Part shown: piece after piece, positions 1 to 13,299 of the stretch
Layout of the letters: each line of letters opens with the position of its first letter
How positions within the stretch are numbered: position 1 is the stretch's first letter
Assembly: GCF_041734735.1 (NCBI RefSeq)
Contig: NC_134879.1
Span: forward strand, 6,414,810-6,478,809
Length of the DNA stretch: 64,000 nucleotides
Source of the DNA: Babylonia areolata
Taxonomy: Eukaryota > Mollusca > Gastropoda > Neogastropoda > Buccinidae
Direction: 5' to 3'
Made by a program: the position numbers and the translations under genes
Notes under the pieces: model-generated
What the model was told of the DNA's origin: nothing
What the model saw: the letters and a program-made list of their open reading frames with translations, nothing else
Databases searched by the model: none

Positions 1-75
1 AAAAAGGTCATACACGCAAAAGTCCACTAGTGAACGTGGGAGTTGCACCCCACGAACACAGAAGAAGAAGCAGTA
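1..75 (+). mobile_element. SINE family A, 3' end cut by window edge
   Basis: Matches the final part of the family (GGTCATACACGCAAAAG, GTGGGAGTTGCACCCC) with a GAAGAAGAAG tail. The rest lies left of the window. Confidence 0.62.
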
Positions 76-95
76 CCGTGCTTCGCCCGTTGATG

Positions 96-345
96 ATTAA
101 TGAAATTGTTCGGCCCAGAGTGACGATTGGCCAATGAAACTGTTCGGTTCAGAGCGACGATTGGCCAATGGAACTGTTCGGTTCAGAGCGACGATTGGCC
201 AATAATATGACTGTTATGGTTCAGAGCGATGATTGGCCGGTTGAACTGTTCGGTTCATAAAAGACGATTGGCCAATGGAACTCTTCGGTTCAGAATAACG
301 ATTAACCAATAGAACTGTTCGGTTCAGCAATCGACCGTTGATCAG
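96..345. repeat. About 34-bp minisatellite with CCAAT palindromes
   Basis: About seven units of the form AACTGTTCGGTTCAGAGC + GACGATTGGCCAATG. Most contain the palindrome ATTGGCCAAT, that is, two opposed CCAAT boxes. Confidence 0.75.
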
Positions 346-635
346 TATTCCGCGACTGGACTACCGTCGCTGAGGCGATTTTGGACAACAATACAAGATA
401 CAAGAATACTTTATCATCTCAAAAAGATATTGTTGATACGCTTGCCGATGAAAAGGCGACATTTAAAAGAGCATAGGCATTTCACCTACACAACAACACA
501 AAGTTTGATCGTGCTTCAACTATTCAATAAGAACACTGATTCATAATAAATAGGTATAACTACATGCTCAGTAACATTTTATGATAATATCTGTTTAATA
601 GCACTTTGTAAGCTCGTCACATGTTTTATGCTCAG

Positions 636-677
<42 letters not shown>

Positions 678-834
678 CGACAACAACAAAACAGCAAATA
701 TAATAATAATGGATACTTTTATAGCACACTATAAAGAAATCTGCTCCAGATACTTTACAAAAGACTTTTGTTAACACATTATACATCAATGTTACCCACA
801 CACGCCAAAATGTAACGAACACGTGTTTTTTGGT
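345..834. other. AT-rich intronic or intergenic DNA
   Basis: No gene or known repeat recognised apart from an (AAT)n run at 638-675. Confidence 0.5.
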
Positions 835-1125
835 GAATGTATAAATACCAAAAACAATGCATTCAGTGTTCAGTTTTGATCGTTTCAACACCAAATTGGT
901 GATGCCACAAATACAAAAACAATACATTCGATGCTCAGTATTGATCGTTTCAATACCAAATTGGTGATTGTATAAAATAAAAAATAAAAAATAAAAAAAA
1001 CCCACACACATTCGATGCTCAGTGTTAATCGTTTCAATACAAAATTGGTGATTGTATAAACACCCGAAACAACACAGTCAGCGCTCGGTTTTGACCATTT
1101 CAATACCAAATGAAAGAAAAATGCA
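835..1125. repeat. About 72-bp tandem repeat, four diverged units
   Basis: Units share ATTCGATGCTCAGT, TTGATCGTTTCAATACCA and AATTGGTGAT; an A-rich insertion lengthens one unit. Confidence 0.66.
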
Positions 1126-1176
1126 GGAAATGATAAACCACAACGATGACGATGCTGACGCTGATGTCCCGACATG

Positions 1177-1289
<113 letters not shown>

Positions 1290-1290
<1 letters not shown>

Positions 1291-2690
1291 TGATGCCTGT
1301 CCCCATGACGACATGACGTGTGTGTGTGATGATGACTGTCCCCATGACGACATGACGTGTGTGTGTGATGATGACTGTCCCATGACGACATGACGTGTGT
1401 GTGTGATGATGACTGTCCCCATGACGACATGACGTGTGTGTGATGATGATGACTGTCCCATGACGACATGACGTGTGTGTGTGATGATGACTGTCCCCAT
1501 GACGACATGACGTGTGTGTGTGATGATGACTGTCCCCATGACGACATGACGTGTGTGTGTGATGATGACTGTCCCATGACGACATGACTTGTGTGTGTGT
1601 GATGATGACTGTCCCCATGACGACATGACGTGTGTGTGTGATGATGACTGTCCCCACGACGACATGACGTGTGTGTGTGATGATGACTGTCCCATGACGA
1701 CATGACTTGTGTGTGTGTGATGATGACTGTCCCCATGACGACATAACGTGTGTGTGTGATGATGACTGTCCCATGACGACATGACGTGTGTGTGTGATGA
1801 TGACTGTCCCCATGACGACATGACGTGTGTGTGATGATGATGACTGTCCCCATGACGACATGACGTGTGTGTGTGATGATGACTGTCCCCATGACGACAT
1901 GACGTGCGTGTGTGATGATGACTGTCCCATGACGACATGACGTGTGTGTGTGATGATGACTGTCCCATGACGACATGACGTGTGTGTGTGATGATGACTG
2001 TCCCCATGACGACATGACGTGTGTGTGTGTGATGATGACTGTCCCATGACGACATGACGTGTGTGTGTGATGATGACTGTCCCATGACGACATGACGTGT
2101 GTGTGTGATGATGACTGTCCCATGACGACATGACGTGTGTGTGTGATGATGACTGTCCCATGACGACATGACGTGTGTGTGTGATGATGACTGTCCCATG
2201 ACGACATGACGTGTGTGTGTGATGATGGCTGTCCCCATGACGACATGACGTGTGTGTGATGATGATGACTGTCCCCATGACGACATGACGTGTGTGTGTG
2301 TGATGATGACTGTCCCCATGACGACATGACGTGTGTGTGTGTGATGATGACTGTCCCCATGACGACATGACGTGTGTGTGTGATGATGACTGTCCCCATG
2401 ACGACATGACGTGTGTGTGTGATGATGACTGTCCCCATGACGACATGACGTGTGTGTGTGATGATGACTGTCCCCATGACGACATGACGTGTGTGTGTGA
2501 TGATGGCTGTCCCCATGACGACATGACGTGTGTGTGTGTGATGATGACTGTCCCCATGACGACATGACGTGTGTGTGTGTGATGATGACTGTCCCCATGA
2601 CGACATGACGTGTGTGTGTGTGATGATGACTGTCCCCATAACGACATGACGTGTGTGTGTGTGATGATGACTGTCCCCATGACGACACAG
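1290..2690. repeat. 39-bp minisatellite ending at an RGS22-like acceptor
   Basis: About 36 units (38-42 bp) built from TGTCCCCATGACGACATGAC + GTGTGTGTGTGATGATGAC. The last unit runs into the acceptor: CCCATGACGACACAG then exon at 2691. Because 39 is a multiple of three and the unit lacks stops in several frames, long open frames on both strands are by-products. Confidence 0.95.
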
Positions 2691-2844
2691 CGTGGAGCCC
2701 CGGCTACCAGAGGCGGTGCCCGTGAGGGAGATGAAGGCGGTGCGTCCTCCCAGCCGGTACCAGCCCCCCATGTTCCCCACCATCTCCCTCGTCCACTCCA
2801 TGCCCCTGCTGCCCGAGGAGGCTCGTCACTTCACCTTCCCTCGG
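2691..2844 (+). CDS. RGS22: RGS22-like exon a (proline-rich linker)
   Basis: Internal exon. It follows a CAG acceptor at 2688-2690 and is followed by a GTAACT donor at 2845. It opens in phase 2 (one base completes the previous codon) and ends on a complete codon. It reads [17 protein letters not shown] and then a proline-rich stretch ending RHFTFPR. It is GC-rich and free of stops next to AT- and TG-rich intron. No domain is recognised; it is probably the linker before RGS domain 1. The acceptor is the edge of a 39-bp minisatellite (1290-2690) and has no clear polypyrimidine tract beyond the unit itself. Only the phase match to the next exon supports it, so the call is moderate. Confidence 0.62.
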
Positions 2845-2965
2845 GTAACTAGTTCAACTACGCGCGGAGAGTGCTGGTGGTCTGGTGGTAAAAGCTGGGC
2901 GTCTGCCTTGTAGGAAGCAAGAAAATCTGAGGCTTGCGGGGATCGATTCCCGCACTGACTCGCCA

Positions 2966-3035
<70 letters not shown>

Positions 3036-3736
3036 CCCCGCTACTTTACCTTTTTGTGGTCTGGACGGTAGTTTCAGTTTCAGTTTCTCAAGGAAGCGTC
3101 ACTGCGCTCGGACAAATCCATATACGCTACACCACATCTGCTAGGCGGATGCCTGACCAGCTGGAAAACCCAACGCGCTTTGTCAAGCCTTGAGTGCACG
3201 CAAATGTTTGTGTACCTATCAGAGTGGATTTCTTCTACAGAATTTTGCCAGAAGACAACACTCTCGTTGCCATGGGGTTTTTGTTGTTGTTGTTGTTGTT
3301 GTTTTTTGTTGTTGTTTGTTTGGTTGGTTTTTATCAGTGCGCCAAGTGCATGCTGCACACGGATCATCGGTTTATTGTCTCATCCAAATGACTATAAGCT
3401 TACGCTCAGTTTGATTTTCCAGTCAAACGTGGGTGAAAGGGCGAGAGCGGGATTCGAACCGAGACCCCCACGGACTGCAGAAGATCGTCTTAACCATTCT
3501 GCTACCTTCCTTCTGGACGGTAGTGATTCGGGTGAGACGATAAATTGGGGTCTCGTGTGTTGCATGCACGTGAAAGAACCCATGGCAACAAGAGAGTTGT
3601 CCGTGGCAAAATTTTGAAGCAAAATTCTGTTTGTTTGTTTGTTGTTGTTGTTGTTTTTATAGTAAAACAAAATACTCATGCAGACAGAAAAAGACAAAAG
3701 AACAAAACGCGAAGCGCTTTACTGTGGCGACACGTT

Positions 3737-3800
<64 letters not shown>

Positions 3801-6800
3801 GACAGAGAGACAGAGAGAGAGAGACAGAGACAGACAGATAGACAGAGAGAGAGACAGAGACAGACAGATAGACAGAGACAGACAGACAGAGACAGACAGA
3901 GAGACAGACAGAGAGACAGAGACAGACAGATAGACAGACAGAGAGACAGAGACAGACAGACAGATTTGAACTCGGACTCAGGCTTGAATGGTTTATTCGT
4001 ATATAAGGCATATACCCCCCTCATGAAGGGGTGTATGAATATAAAATATAACTGAACCATGATTGTATACATAAATGCATAAATAAATGAACGAACGAAC
4101 ATCCGCTAATGACCTTACTCAAGAAGAAAAGACTGAGCACGCGACTCACTGTATTATGATTGGTCGATGATATTCAGACGAGACAGTAGGGGCGGCCCGT
4201 TGAGCAGGGCCACAGTTTGTTCGCGCTCTTAAAACCCCTTGACGGACCCAGGACGTAGCACTTACTGACGTCACTGATGACATCTTCCAAAGAAGGGAAA
4301 TATGTTAAGAAGGCTGAAAATTCACATGTTTGTCGTCGTCGTCGTCGGCCTCCTTCCGTCTCGAGAGACGATGGCTGCACCAGAAATGTAGTCACTGCCG
4401 GGCATTGCACTTCCTGCTGTGGCTGTGTAGACCGATGCTTGAGTGGCAATCTCTACTGCATGTGTGACAGGTATAGGTAGATGCCGCTTGGTTTTCAGAA
4501 TTTGACTTGCTTGTGGCTCTTTTTCACCTCAGCGAATCAATGCAGCTTCTCTCTGCTTGTTTCACCCCTCTCTGAATGGCAGATTTCCAGAGTCCACGTG
4601 AGGCCGCAAGGCTTTCCCAGAACAGCACATAAATACCAATATCTCCAGAACAATTTCTCAATTTTTGACTGATTGTTCTGGATATTGGTTTATGACTTGA
4701 AACATTTTTTCCATTGTTTGTTTGTTTGTTTGTTTTCCCTGGCAGTCAGGGGGTCCTAAGCGACCATTGGAATAACTGTTTACCTCCTGCCGGAAATCGC
4801 ATTTCATTGGTTAGCAGACGGCGGTCTAATGGCGAGATGTCGTATCACTGAGTTGCCGCGAAAAATGTTGGCCGAGAAGAGCAAACAGATAGGCTTCGTT
4901 TGCATCAGTTTGACATGGTACAGTATATTTAACCAAACTGGGAGTATAATACAAACTCCTCGTACTCATTTTCTCATTGGATGCTTGGATACGACTTAAA
5001 TGTGCATGCCTGAGATAGGCTTTTGACTGGTTGGTGTGCACGCGACGTTAGCTTGGAAGCATGACATCGGCTTGTGATTGGATGTTGTGCACGCGACGTC
5101 AGTTAGCTCGTGTGCCTGTGATGGGTTTTTCATTAGCTGGTGTGTGCACGATGTTAGTTCGTGTGCCTGTGATGGGTTTTTCATTAGCTGGTGTGTGCAC
5201 GATGTTAGTTCGCGTGCCTGTGATTAGTTTTTCATTAGCTGGTGTGTGCACGATGTTAGCTCGTGTGCCTGTGATGGGTCTTTCATTAGCTGGTGTGTGA
5301 ACGATGTTAGTTCGTGTGCCTGTGATGGGTTTTTCATTAGCTGGTGTGTGCACGATGTTAGCTCGTGTGCCTGTGATGGGCTTTTCATTAGCTGATGTGT
5401 GCACGATGTTAGTTCGTGTGCCTGTGATGGGTTTTTCAATAGCTGGTGTGTGCACAATGTTAGTTCGTGTGCCTGTGATTAGCTTTTTATTAGCTAGTGT
5501 GTGCACGATGTTAGCTCGTGTGCCTGTGATGGGCTCTTCATTAGCTGGTGTGTGAACGATGTTAGTTCGTGTGCCTGTGATGAGCTCTTCATTAGATGGC
5601 GTGCACGCGACATTAGCTTGCACTCCTGAAGTAGGTTTTGATTGGTTGGTGTGCACGCGACGTTAACTTTGTACGCTTGTGATAGGCTATTGATTGGTAG
5701 GTGTGTGCACGAGGTTAGCGCGTGCGGCTCAGTGATGGGCTTTTGACTGGGTTGGGGGTGTGCACAGGTGCAGGGAGCGGAGGGCCAAGGGCTGCGCCGA
5801 GCCCCGTCCAGCATGTCCATCAGATCAGCCCGCTCCCTGGGCAGACACACCTGGCTGAGGAAATCGCTCACCTCGGCAGCCATCAGGTAGGTAGCACGAC
5901 TAGACGGCATGCTTCAGATGGTTGATAGGGATGCGATTGATGCGGTTGGTTATGGATGGAAGCATGAACATGCCCAGCGTGTTACCGTCCTCAGAACGAG
6001 TATGGCTGCCTTTATACGTTATGGCGGCAAGAGCGATCGTAGTAAGAAAAACGAACTAATGAAAGAAAGACGAAAACGAGTGTGGCTGCCTTAACATGGT
6101 GTGGCAAAGGCAATCATTGAAAGAAAGGCGAACGAAAGAAAGAAACAAACAAAGCAAGTAAGAAAGAAATGGGCAATAAAACATGGGATGAACTGCAGAC
6201 AATACTCAAATAAAACAACAATGATAATGATAATAATGATGATAATGATAATAGTAATAATAATATCTTTATTCTCTTTTTTTCATAATAAAGGTATGAA
6301 TTAAGCGTTAATCTGGTACAGTGACAAATCAAAGTGCCAGTGGGTCATTCGTAGCTCTGATTCATTCAGAGAGATGAAAGACACACTACTCAGTAATACA
6401 CGTAACAGACACATCCATGGTGATGTTGCTGCTTGTCCACCACAGGTCCACGAAGGATCGCTTCCTGCTGTCTCTGGCACAGGACAGGATAGCTGGGGGT
6501 CCCTTCCAGCGTTACCTGGCCAGGTGAGTTCCCTATGTGTGTGTGTGGGGTGTGTGTGTGTGTGTGTGTGTACGTGCGTGCGTGCGTGTGTGTGTGTGTT
6601 TGTATGCCTACGGGTTCGTGCATGCGTGCTTGCATGTGTGTGTGCGTGCGCGTGCACGTGGCACATGTCACGTGCATGTGCATAGTTAATGATGCGTTTA
6701 CCCCCCTCCCCACCCCCTGCCCACCTACACCCCCCTTTTTTTTCTTTTTATTTATTTATTTTTTGTGTGTGTTAATTCTTTTTTTTATTTCTGGATTCCC

Positions 6801-9607
6801 AGGCCGGAGAACGACCCCCAGCTGCTGTCGTGCTTGCTGTTCTGGCAGGACGTCACGGAGTACGGCGCCACAGAGGACGGGTCTGCCGACCGTCTGTTAC
6901 GTCTGTGCCACGCCTGGACCATCTGCAGCAAGTTCCTGTCCGATGACAGCCCGCACAAAATTGGTAGGTGTGCGTGTGAGGGGCAGGGGGGGGGGGGGGG
7001 TGGTCAGAGTATGAATGACGTGTCACTGGGAACGGCCGCAAACAGACCACAGCCACGAACAACTTGACCTAAAGGTTGAAATGCCAGTAGGTCGTTGAAT
7101 TCACCCCAGCCGAGTGGTTAAAGCGTTGGACTTTCAATCTGAGGGTCCCGGGTTCGAATCTCGGTGACGGCGCCTGGTGGGTAAAGGGTGGATATTTTTT
7201 CCGATATCCCAGGTCAACATTATGTGCAGACTCTGCTAGTGCCTGAACCCCCTTCGTGTGTATACGCTTGCAGAAAATCAAAATATGCACGTTAAATATC
7301 TTGTAATCAATGTCAGCGTTCGGTGGGTAATGGAAACAAGAACGTGCCCAGCACACACCCCGAAAACGGAGTATGGCTGCCTACATGGCGGAGTAAATAA
7401 CAAAAACGGTCATACACGTAAAATGTTACATGTATGTCTCAGTGTGTATGTGTGTGTGCCTGAAATCTGATTGAATGATACATGAAACGTATGATGAGCG
7501 CCCAGTGGCAGCCGTCAGTCGGCTCTGCCCATGTCGGAAGCCTGTTGTGCATATGACCCCGTGTTTGCAAAGCGCTTAGAGCTTGGTCTCCGACCGAGGA
7601 TAGGGGCTATTTAAGTATCCATATCGAATCAAAAACTTTGAAGTTTTCTTTTTTCGTTTTTTTTTTTTTTGTTTTGTTTTGTTTTGTTTTTTTTGTTTTG
7701 TTTTTTGTTGTTGTTGTTTTGTTTACTTTTTTGTTGTTGTTGTTGTTGTTTTTTGTTGGTTTTTTTTTTTTGCTTGTTTTTTTTTATACTACTCCCCATT
7801 TTATGAACTCCATTTAAGTTATGTTCTTTACTTGTACTTCTGTTCACTTCACATGTTCATCTTGAATTCCATTCATCTTTTATCCTGTTTACCCAAATTC
7901 CCCATACTAACACCCCCCCAGGCCCCCACCTTCTTACTGTTAAAATGATACCATTCGAACGTGAAAATGAACCACCATCACCGTGATCTAAAACGAACTT
8001 AACTTATTTGATTTACGTTACTTTTGCTGAGTAAAACCAATACTTTCATCACCTAAAGGGTACACAAGAAGCGGCGAATGCACAAATCGTACCCTGGTTG
8101 CATTTCCATCTAGCACACACTGCTCATGCACTGTGCAGTACTACATGATATGTAAGAAATTCATGTTACTGTGATATCACACCACCGAGGTTCCGCAGTG
8201 AAGATGTTAACATCGTGCAGATATCCTGGCGAAGGAACGTCTGAACCTGCACAAGGCCCTGCAGTCGGCCAAAGACTTCATCGAGGCCTCCATCTTCGAC
8301 ACGGCCAAGACCCTGGCTGTCGCCAAACTGGAGAAGGCCTGGATCCGATTCCTCAAGGAGGACCTCAAAGCTTTCTTAGAGTAGGTATAGATCCTCGAAG
8401 AGGATATCAAAGCTTTTTTTATAGTAAGTATAGATCCTCAAGGAGGACCTCAAAGCTTTCTTAGAGTAGGTATATATCCTCGAGCACCTCAAAGCTTTCT
8501 TAGACCAAGCATTGATCCTCAAGGAGGACTTAAAAGCTTTCTTAGAATAGGTATAGAACATCTTCAAGGGGCACCTCAAAGCTTTCTTAGAGTAGGCATA
8601 GATCCTCAATGAGGACATTAAAGCTATCTAAGAGCAGGTCTAGATCCTCAATGATGACCTCAAAGCTTTCTTGGAGGACGTATAGATCCTCAAGGAGGAC
8701 CTCAAAGCTTTTTTGGAATAGGTATAGATCCTCATTGAGGACATCAAAGCTATCTAAGAGTAAGTATAGTTCCTCAAGGAGGACCTCAAAGGTTTCTTGG
8801 AGTTGGTATAGATCATCAAACAGGACCTCAAAGCTTTCTCAGAGTAGGTATAAATCCTCGAGGGGGACCTCAAAGTTTTCTTAGAGCAGTATAGATCCTC
8901 AAGGAGGACTTCAAAGCTTTCCTAGAGCAGGTATAGATCATCAAAGAGGACCAAAGCTTTCTCAGAACATGTACAAATACTCAAGGAGGACTTCAAAGTT
9001 TTCTTAGAGTAGGTATAGATCCTCGAGGGGCATATCAAAACTTTCTTGGAGTAGGTATTGAAGATCCTCAAGGAGGACCTCAAAGCTTTCTTAGAGCAAA
9101 TATAGATCTTCGAGTAGGACCTCAAAGCTTTCTTAGAGTAGGTATAGATCCTCAAGGAGGACCTCAAAGCTTTCTTAGAGCTTTGGAACCTTTATATCTC
9201 CCATAACGGGTTAAATGAAGTGGAATCCTAGGACATTCTATGTCTGAAATGAATTTTGCATTCATCATTAGAATTAGCAATCTTGTTCACTAACAAGACC
9301 ATTCTTGTTCACAGAAGTTGGTGTTTTTGCTTGTAAGAATTAGAATTATTGTTTATGAGAATTACCATTATCGTTTATTTGAATTAAAAGTCTTATTCAA
9401 TAGAATTTAAATTCTTCATTATCAACACTCGTGTTCCAAAATTTTATCCACTTCCACAATAACTTGAGTGGTGGTGTGGGCGCTAGTCATTCGAATGAGA
9501 CGATAAACCGTGGCCCCGCGTGTGGCACAAAATGGCGCATGTAAGAAATCATTATTTAGAAAATAAAACGTCTTTGGTAAACATCACACACACACACACA
9601 CACACAC

Positions 9608-9670
<63 letters not shown>

Positions 9671-11108
9671 GTATGTATTTATAATTGTAATATACAAAAG
9701 TGTGCGCGCGTGACAGCAGCCTGACTGAATTACACACGAAACGAATGACGAGCGCCTAAAAGCAGCCTGTTCTGCAGATGACTTCGTGTCTGTGAAAGGC
9801 TATGATTTTGGTCTGTGGCCGTATTTAGGCGCTGTGTATGATAGTCAGTTGTGTCCGACTATGACCAATAGAACAGAGGAGGCAACAGTTGTCCCGACTA
9901 TCTGGGCTAGAATTTTATTATAGTGGAGGGTGTCTTGTCCAAGTTACACCCCCACTCTCTCGGCCAGGAGGGTTTTAGGACAGTCGGCGTTGGGATGGTT
10001 CCCAAAGGCCAACTACCCCCCCCCCCCCCCCCCACCCAGGCTGCAGCATTAAGAGCCAGTGCAATCTCGCATCCTAATTTGAGAGTCATAGTCCTTCACA
10101 ATAGACTAAGCTGTAAATGATTTCGCATTGCAATGGAGAAACCATTGATAATACAGCTCTCACTTTGCTGGAGGCCCATTTGGAAACTTATGTCAAACTG
10201 TGATATAAGCTGATTGTTGGGCCTTATAAAAGTTATTAATTATAGTAAATAATGGTGACTGAGTTCCCTCCCCCCCCCCTCCCGAAACCTCCCCCTCCTC
10301 CCACCAGTTGCAGGGTGAGGGTTGGAGGAGACAGTCCCCCCAGCACAGCGGAAGCCATTGAAATCACCGTTACCGACCAGGAAGTCCTTATCAAACGACC
10401 TCGACCTTGGGTGCGAAGGTCAGTGCCAACCTTGCTTTGACTTCGACCTTCGTTTACGCAACGCTTACTTTGACCTCGACCTTAACTCTCTCCATACGAA
10501 CGGCGAAAGAGACGACGTTAACAGCGTTTCACCCCAATTACCATCATCAAAATATTGCAAGCGGAAGGCTCTTATACTGAAGACGTGAATGTTGACAAAG
10601 AATACCACAATTCTGACGACGGAAGCTAAAGGTTGGGTCATTCAGACACCCACTGGACATCCGAGGGGTCTGTGTAGAGGAGAAGAGAGGACTGGCCGTA
10701 CTGAGTGAGTTAACCTTCGTTGACACGGAAGGCAAACAAATATTCGAACGCGGTTTTTTGTTTGTTGTTTTTTCCCTCTTGCCAGACTAGCCCTGCCTTG
10801 ATATATTCACACTTAGACGGAAGTGCGTTGTTGGAGCTGGCTGACAAAATGAGCAGTGATGTTTGTCCTCAAACAGACAGCAAATGTGCAAAAACCTTAT
10901 TTGTTCATCTTTTCCCCTAACTAGTTACAACAACCAAGAAGAAGAAGAAGAACAACAACAACAACAACAACAAAAACAACAAGATGATGTTGATGATAAG
11001 ATTAACAACGCCACACAACTACTACTACTGCTGCTGCTACTGCTGCTACTATTGCTACTACTACAACTACTACAACAACAACCACTACTACTACTAATAC
11101 TAATAATG

Positions 11109-11144
<36 letters not shown>

Positions 11145-11744
11145 TGATTGTAGTAACTCACATTCTTGTCAAGATAAAACTATGAGTTAGTCTTGCAGGT
11201 TATGATTATACTGAATATCTACATTCTGATTATATGAAGGCAAATCCTGCATTGGTGATGTTGCCTCGTATGTGCACCAGTCATTACCTAATGTTATTCT
11301 CAGTACTGATGACTTTATTGAATGTCAAATGTTACTAATTCATTATGTGCTGAATGTGAATTGTCTTGATTTGTGTTGTGTTGATTGAAAAAGATTAGAA
11401 CCTTCTTTGCAAGGGAAAAAACAGCAGAGTGAAACATGCTAAAAACATGCTGCAAAACGCTTTGTAGCAATAGCAATGTTGTTTTAATGCAACTATTACT
11501 TTTTGTTTCTGTGTTTGTTTATTTATTTATTTTTGTTTTGTTTTGTTGTGGGTTCTTCCCCTTGTTTTTTATTGTTTTGTTTTGTTTTTTGTTTTTGTTG
11601 TTGTTGTTGTTTTCTGTGGGGGTGGGGGTGGGGGGGAGATTTCTGAAAGACACCACCAAGAGAGCAAACGATGATTATTTGTAACAAAACAGAAAGCATA
11701 TCTATCATCGGTCCAAAAACATATATGCGTACCCACGTTCCTAC

Positions 11745-11842
<98 letters not shown>

Positions 11843-13268
11843 ATTACCATACAGGATTTAACACCCCCACTACCCGCTCGCCCCCCGAAATGTCCCTGTA
11901 CTCCTTCCCTCACTCCCCACACCCCCTCCCACCCACCAATAACCTTCCACCACCAGACTCCATGAATCCTGCACACCGTCGGCGCGAGGCCGCCGGCTGC
12001 AGGAGGCCCTGCAAGTGGCGGAGGAGATCGACGAGGAGCGGAAAGCGGAGAAGCGGCGGGAGGCCCAGGAGCGACGCAAGGCTATGGAGCGCGAGAGGCG
12101 AAGGGCCGTCAGGGCTGCCTACGCCAGACAGAAGGCAGAGGACCGCAAGAGGAAGATCAAACTTCGGAATGCCGCGGTGAGGTGAAAGGTGGAAGGGAAG
12201 GAGGGGAGTGAGGGTTGGGAGGGGAGGGGTGGAGGGGCGGCAGGGAGGGGAGGGGAGGGCGTGGATGATAGGTGAAAGGGGAAAGGGAAGGAGGGGAGTG
12301 AGGGGTGGGAAGGGAGGGGAGGAGAGGACGTGGATGATAGGTGAAAGGGGAAAGGGAAAGAGGTTAGTGAGGGTTGGGAGGGAAGGGGTGGGCGGCAAGG
12401 AAGGGAGTGGTGGGCGTACATGATAGGTGAAAGGGGAAAGGGAAGGAGGGGTGGGAGTGGAGGGCGTGGAGGGCAGGGAGGGGAGGGGAGGGCGTGGATG
12501 ATAGGTGAAAGGGGAAAGGGAAGGAGGGGTGGGAGTGGAGGGCGTGGAGGGCAGGGAGGGGAGGGGAGGGCGTACATGATAGGTGAAAGGGGAAAGGGAA
12601 GGAGGGGTGGGAGTGGAGGGCGTGGAGGGCAGGGAGGGGAGGGGAGGGCGTGGATGATAGGTGAAAGGGGAAAGGGAAGGAGGGGTGGGAGTGGAGGGCG
12701 TGGAGGGCAGGGAGGGGAGGGGAGGGCGTGGATGATAGGTGAAAGGGGAAGAGGGAGGGTAGGGAGGGAAATCTCCGCTCTTCCTCTGACTGTTACCTTT
12801 TGAAACTTCCTCATGTCAATACAAGAACCTGTGGTGAACGTTCTTTCTTCGTTGCTGCTCCTCACATCTGGAATACCCTTCCTCATCATATCCGTGCATG
12901 TGATTCTATTTCTGCTTTTCGCTCATCACTAAAGACTCGTCTTTTTAAAACCTATCTTTTAATACTCTCAGCTTCCTTTTCTCCAACACCATCCATGTCA
13001 GCTCACTTTGGATGTATGTAGAGTGGGAAAGGGAGTGTGTGAGGGGGGGGGAGGGGGTTTTGAGAAAGAGTGGTCATGAATGTTTTATGTTACTTGTAAT
13101 ATTTTTCTTTCATGTAAAGCGCCCTGAGCTCTTAGCGAGAAATGGCGCTATATAAATGTACATTATTATTATCATCATTGTTAAAAATTATTTTAAAAAA
13201 TAATAATAATAAAAAAGCAATAAAAAAGATGGAAATTTTCTAACAGATTTGAATACGCTTTCATCTGT

Positions 13269-13299
<31 letters not shown>

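Noticed and set aside
2331-2567. Cys/Asp/His repeat peptide that looks like a metal-binding or zinc-finger array
   Set aside because: It is a translation of the same minisatellite (TGT GTG TGT GAT GAT). Spacing is dictated by the DNA unit.
5090-5600. Regularly spaced near-identical units suggesting a CRISPR array
   Set aside because: Units are contiguous, without unique spacers, in a eukaryotic intron. It is a minisatellite.
12119-12889. Proline-rich 256-codon minus-strand frame
   Set aside because: Reverse strand of the G-rich minisatellite and of a real coiled-coil exon.
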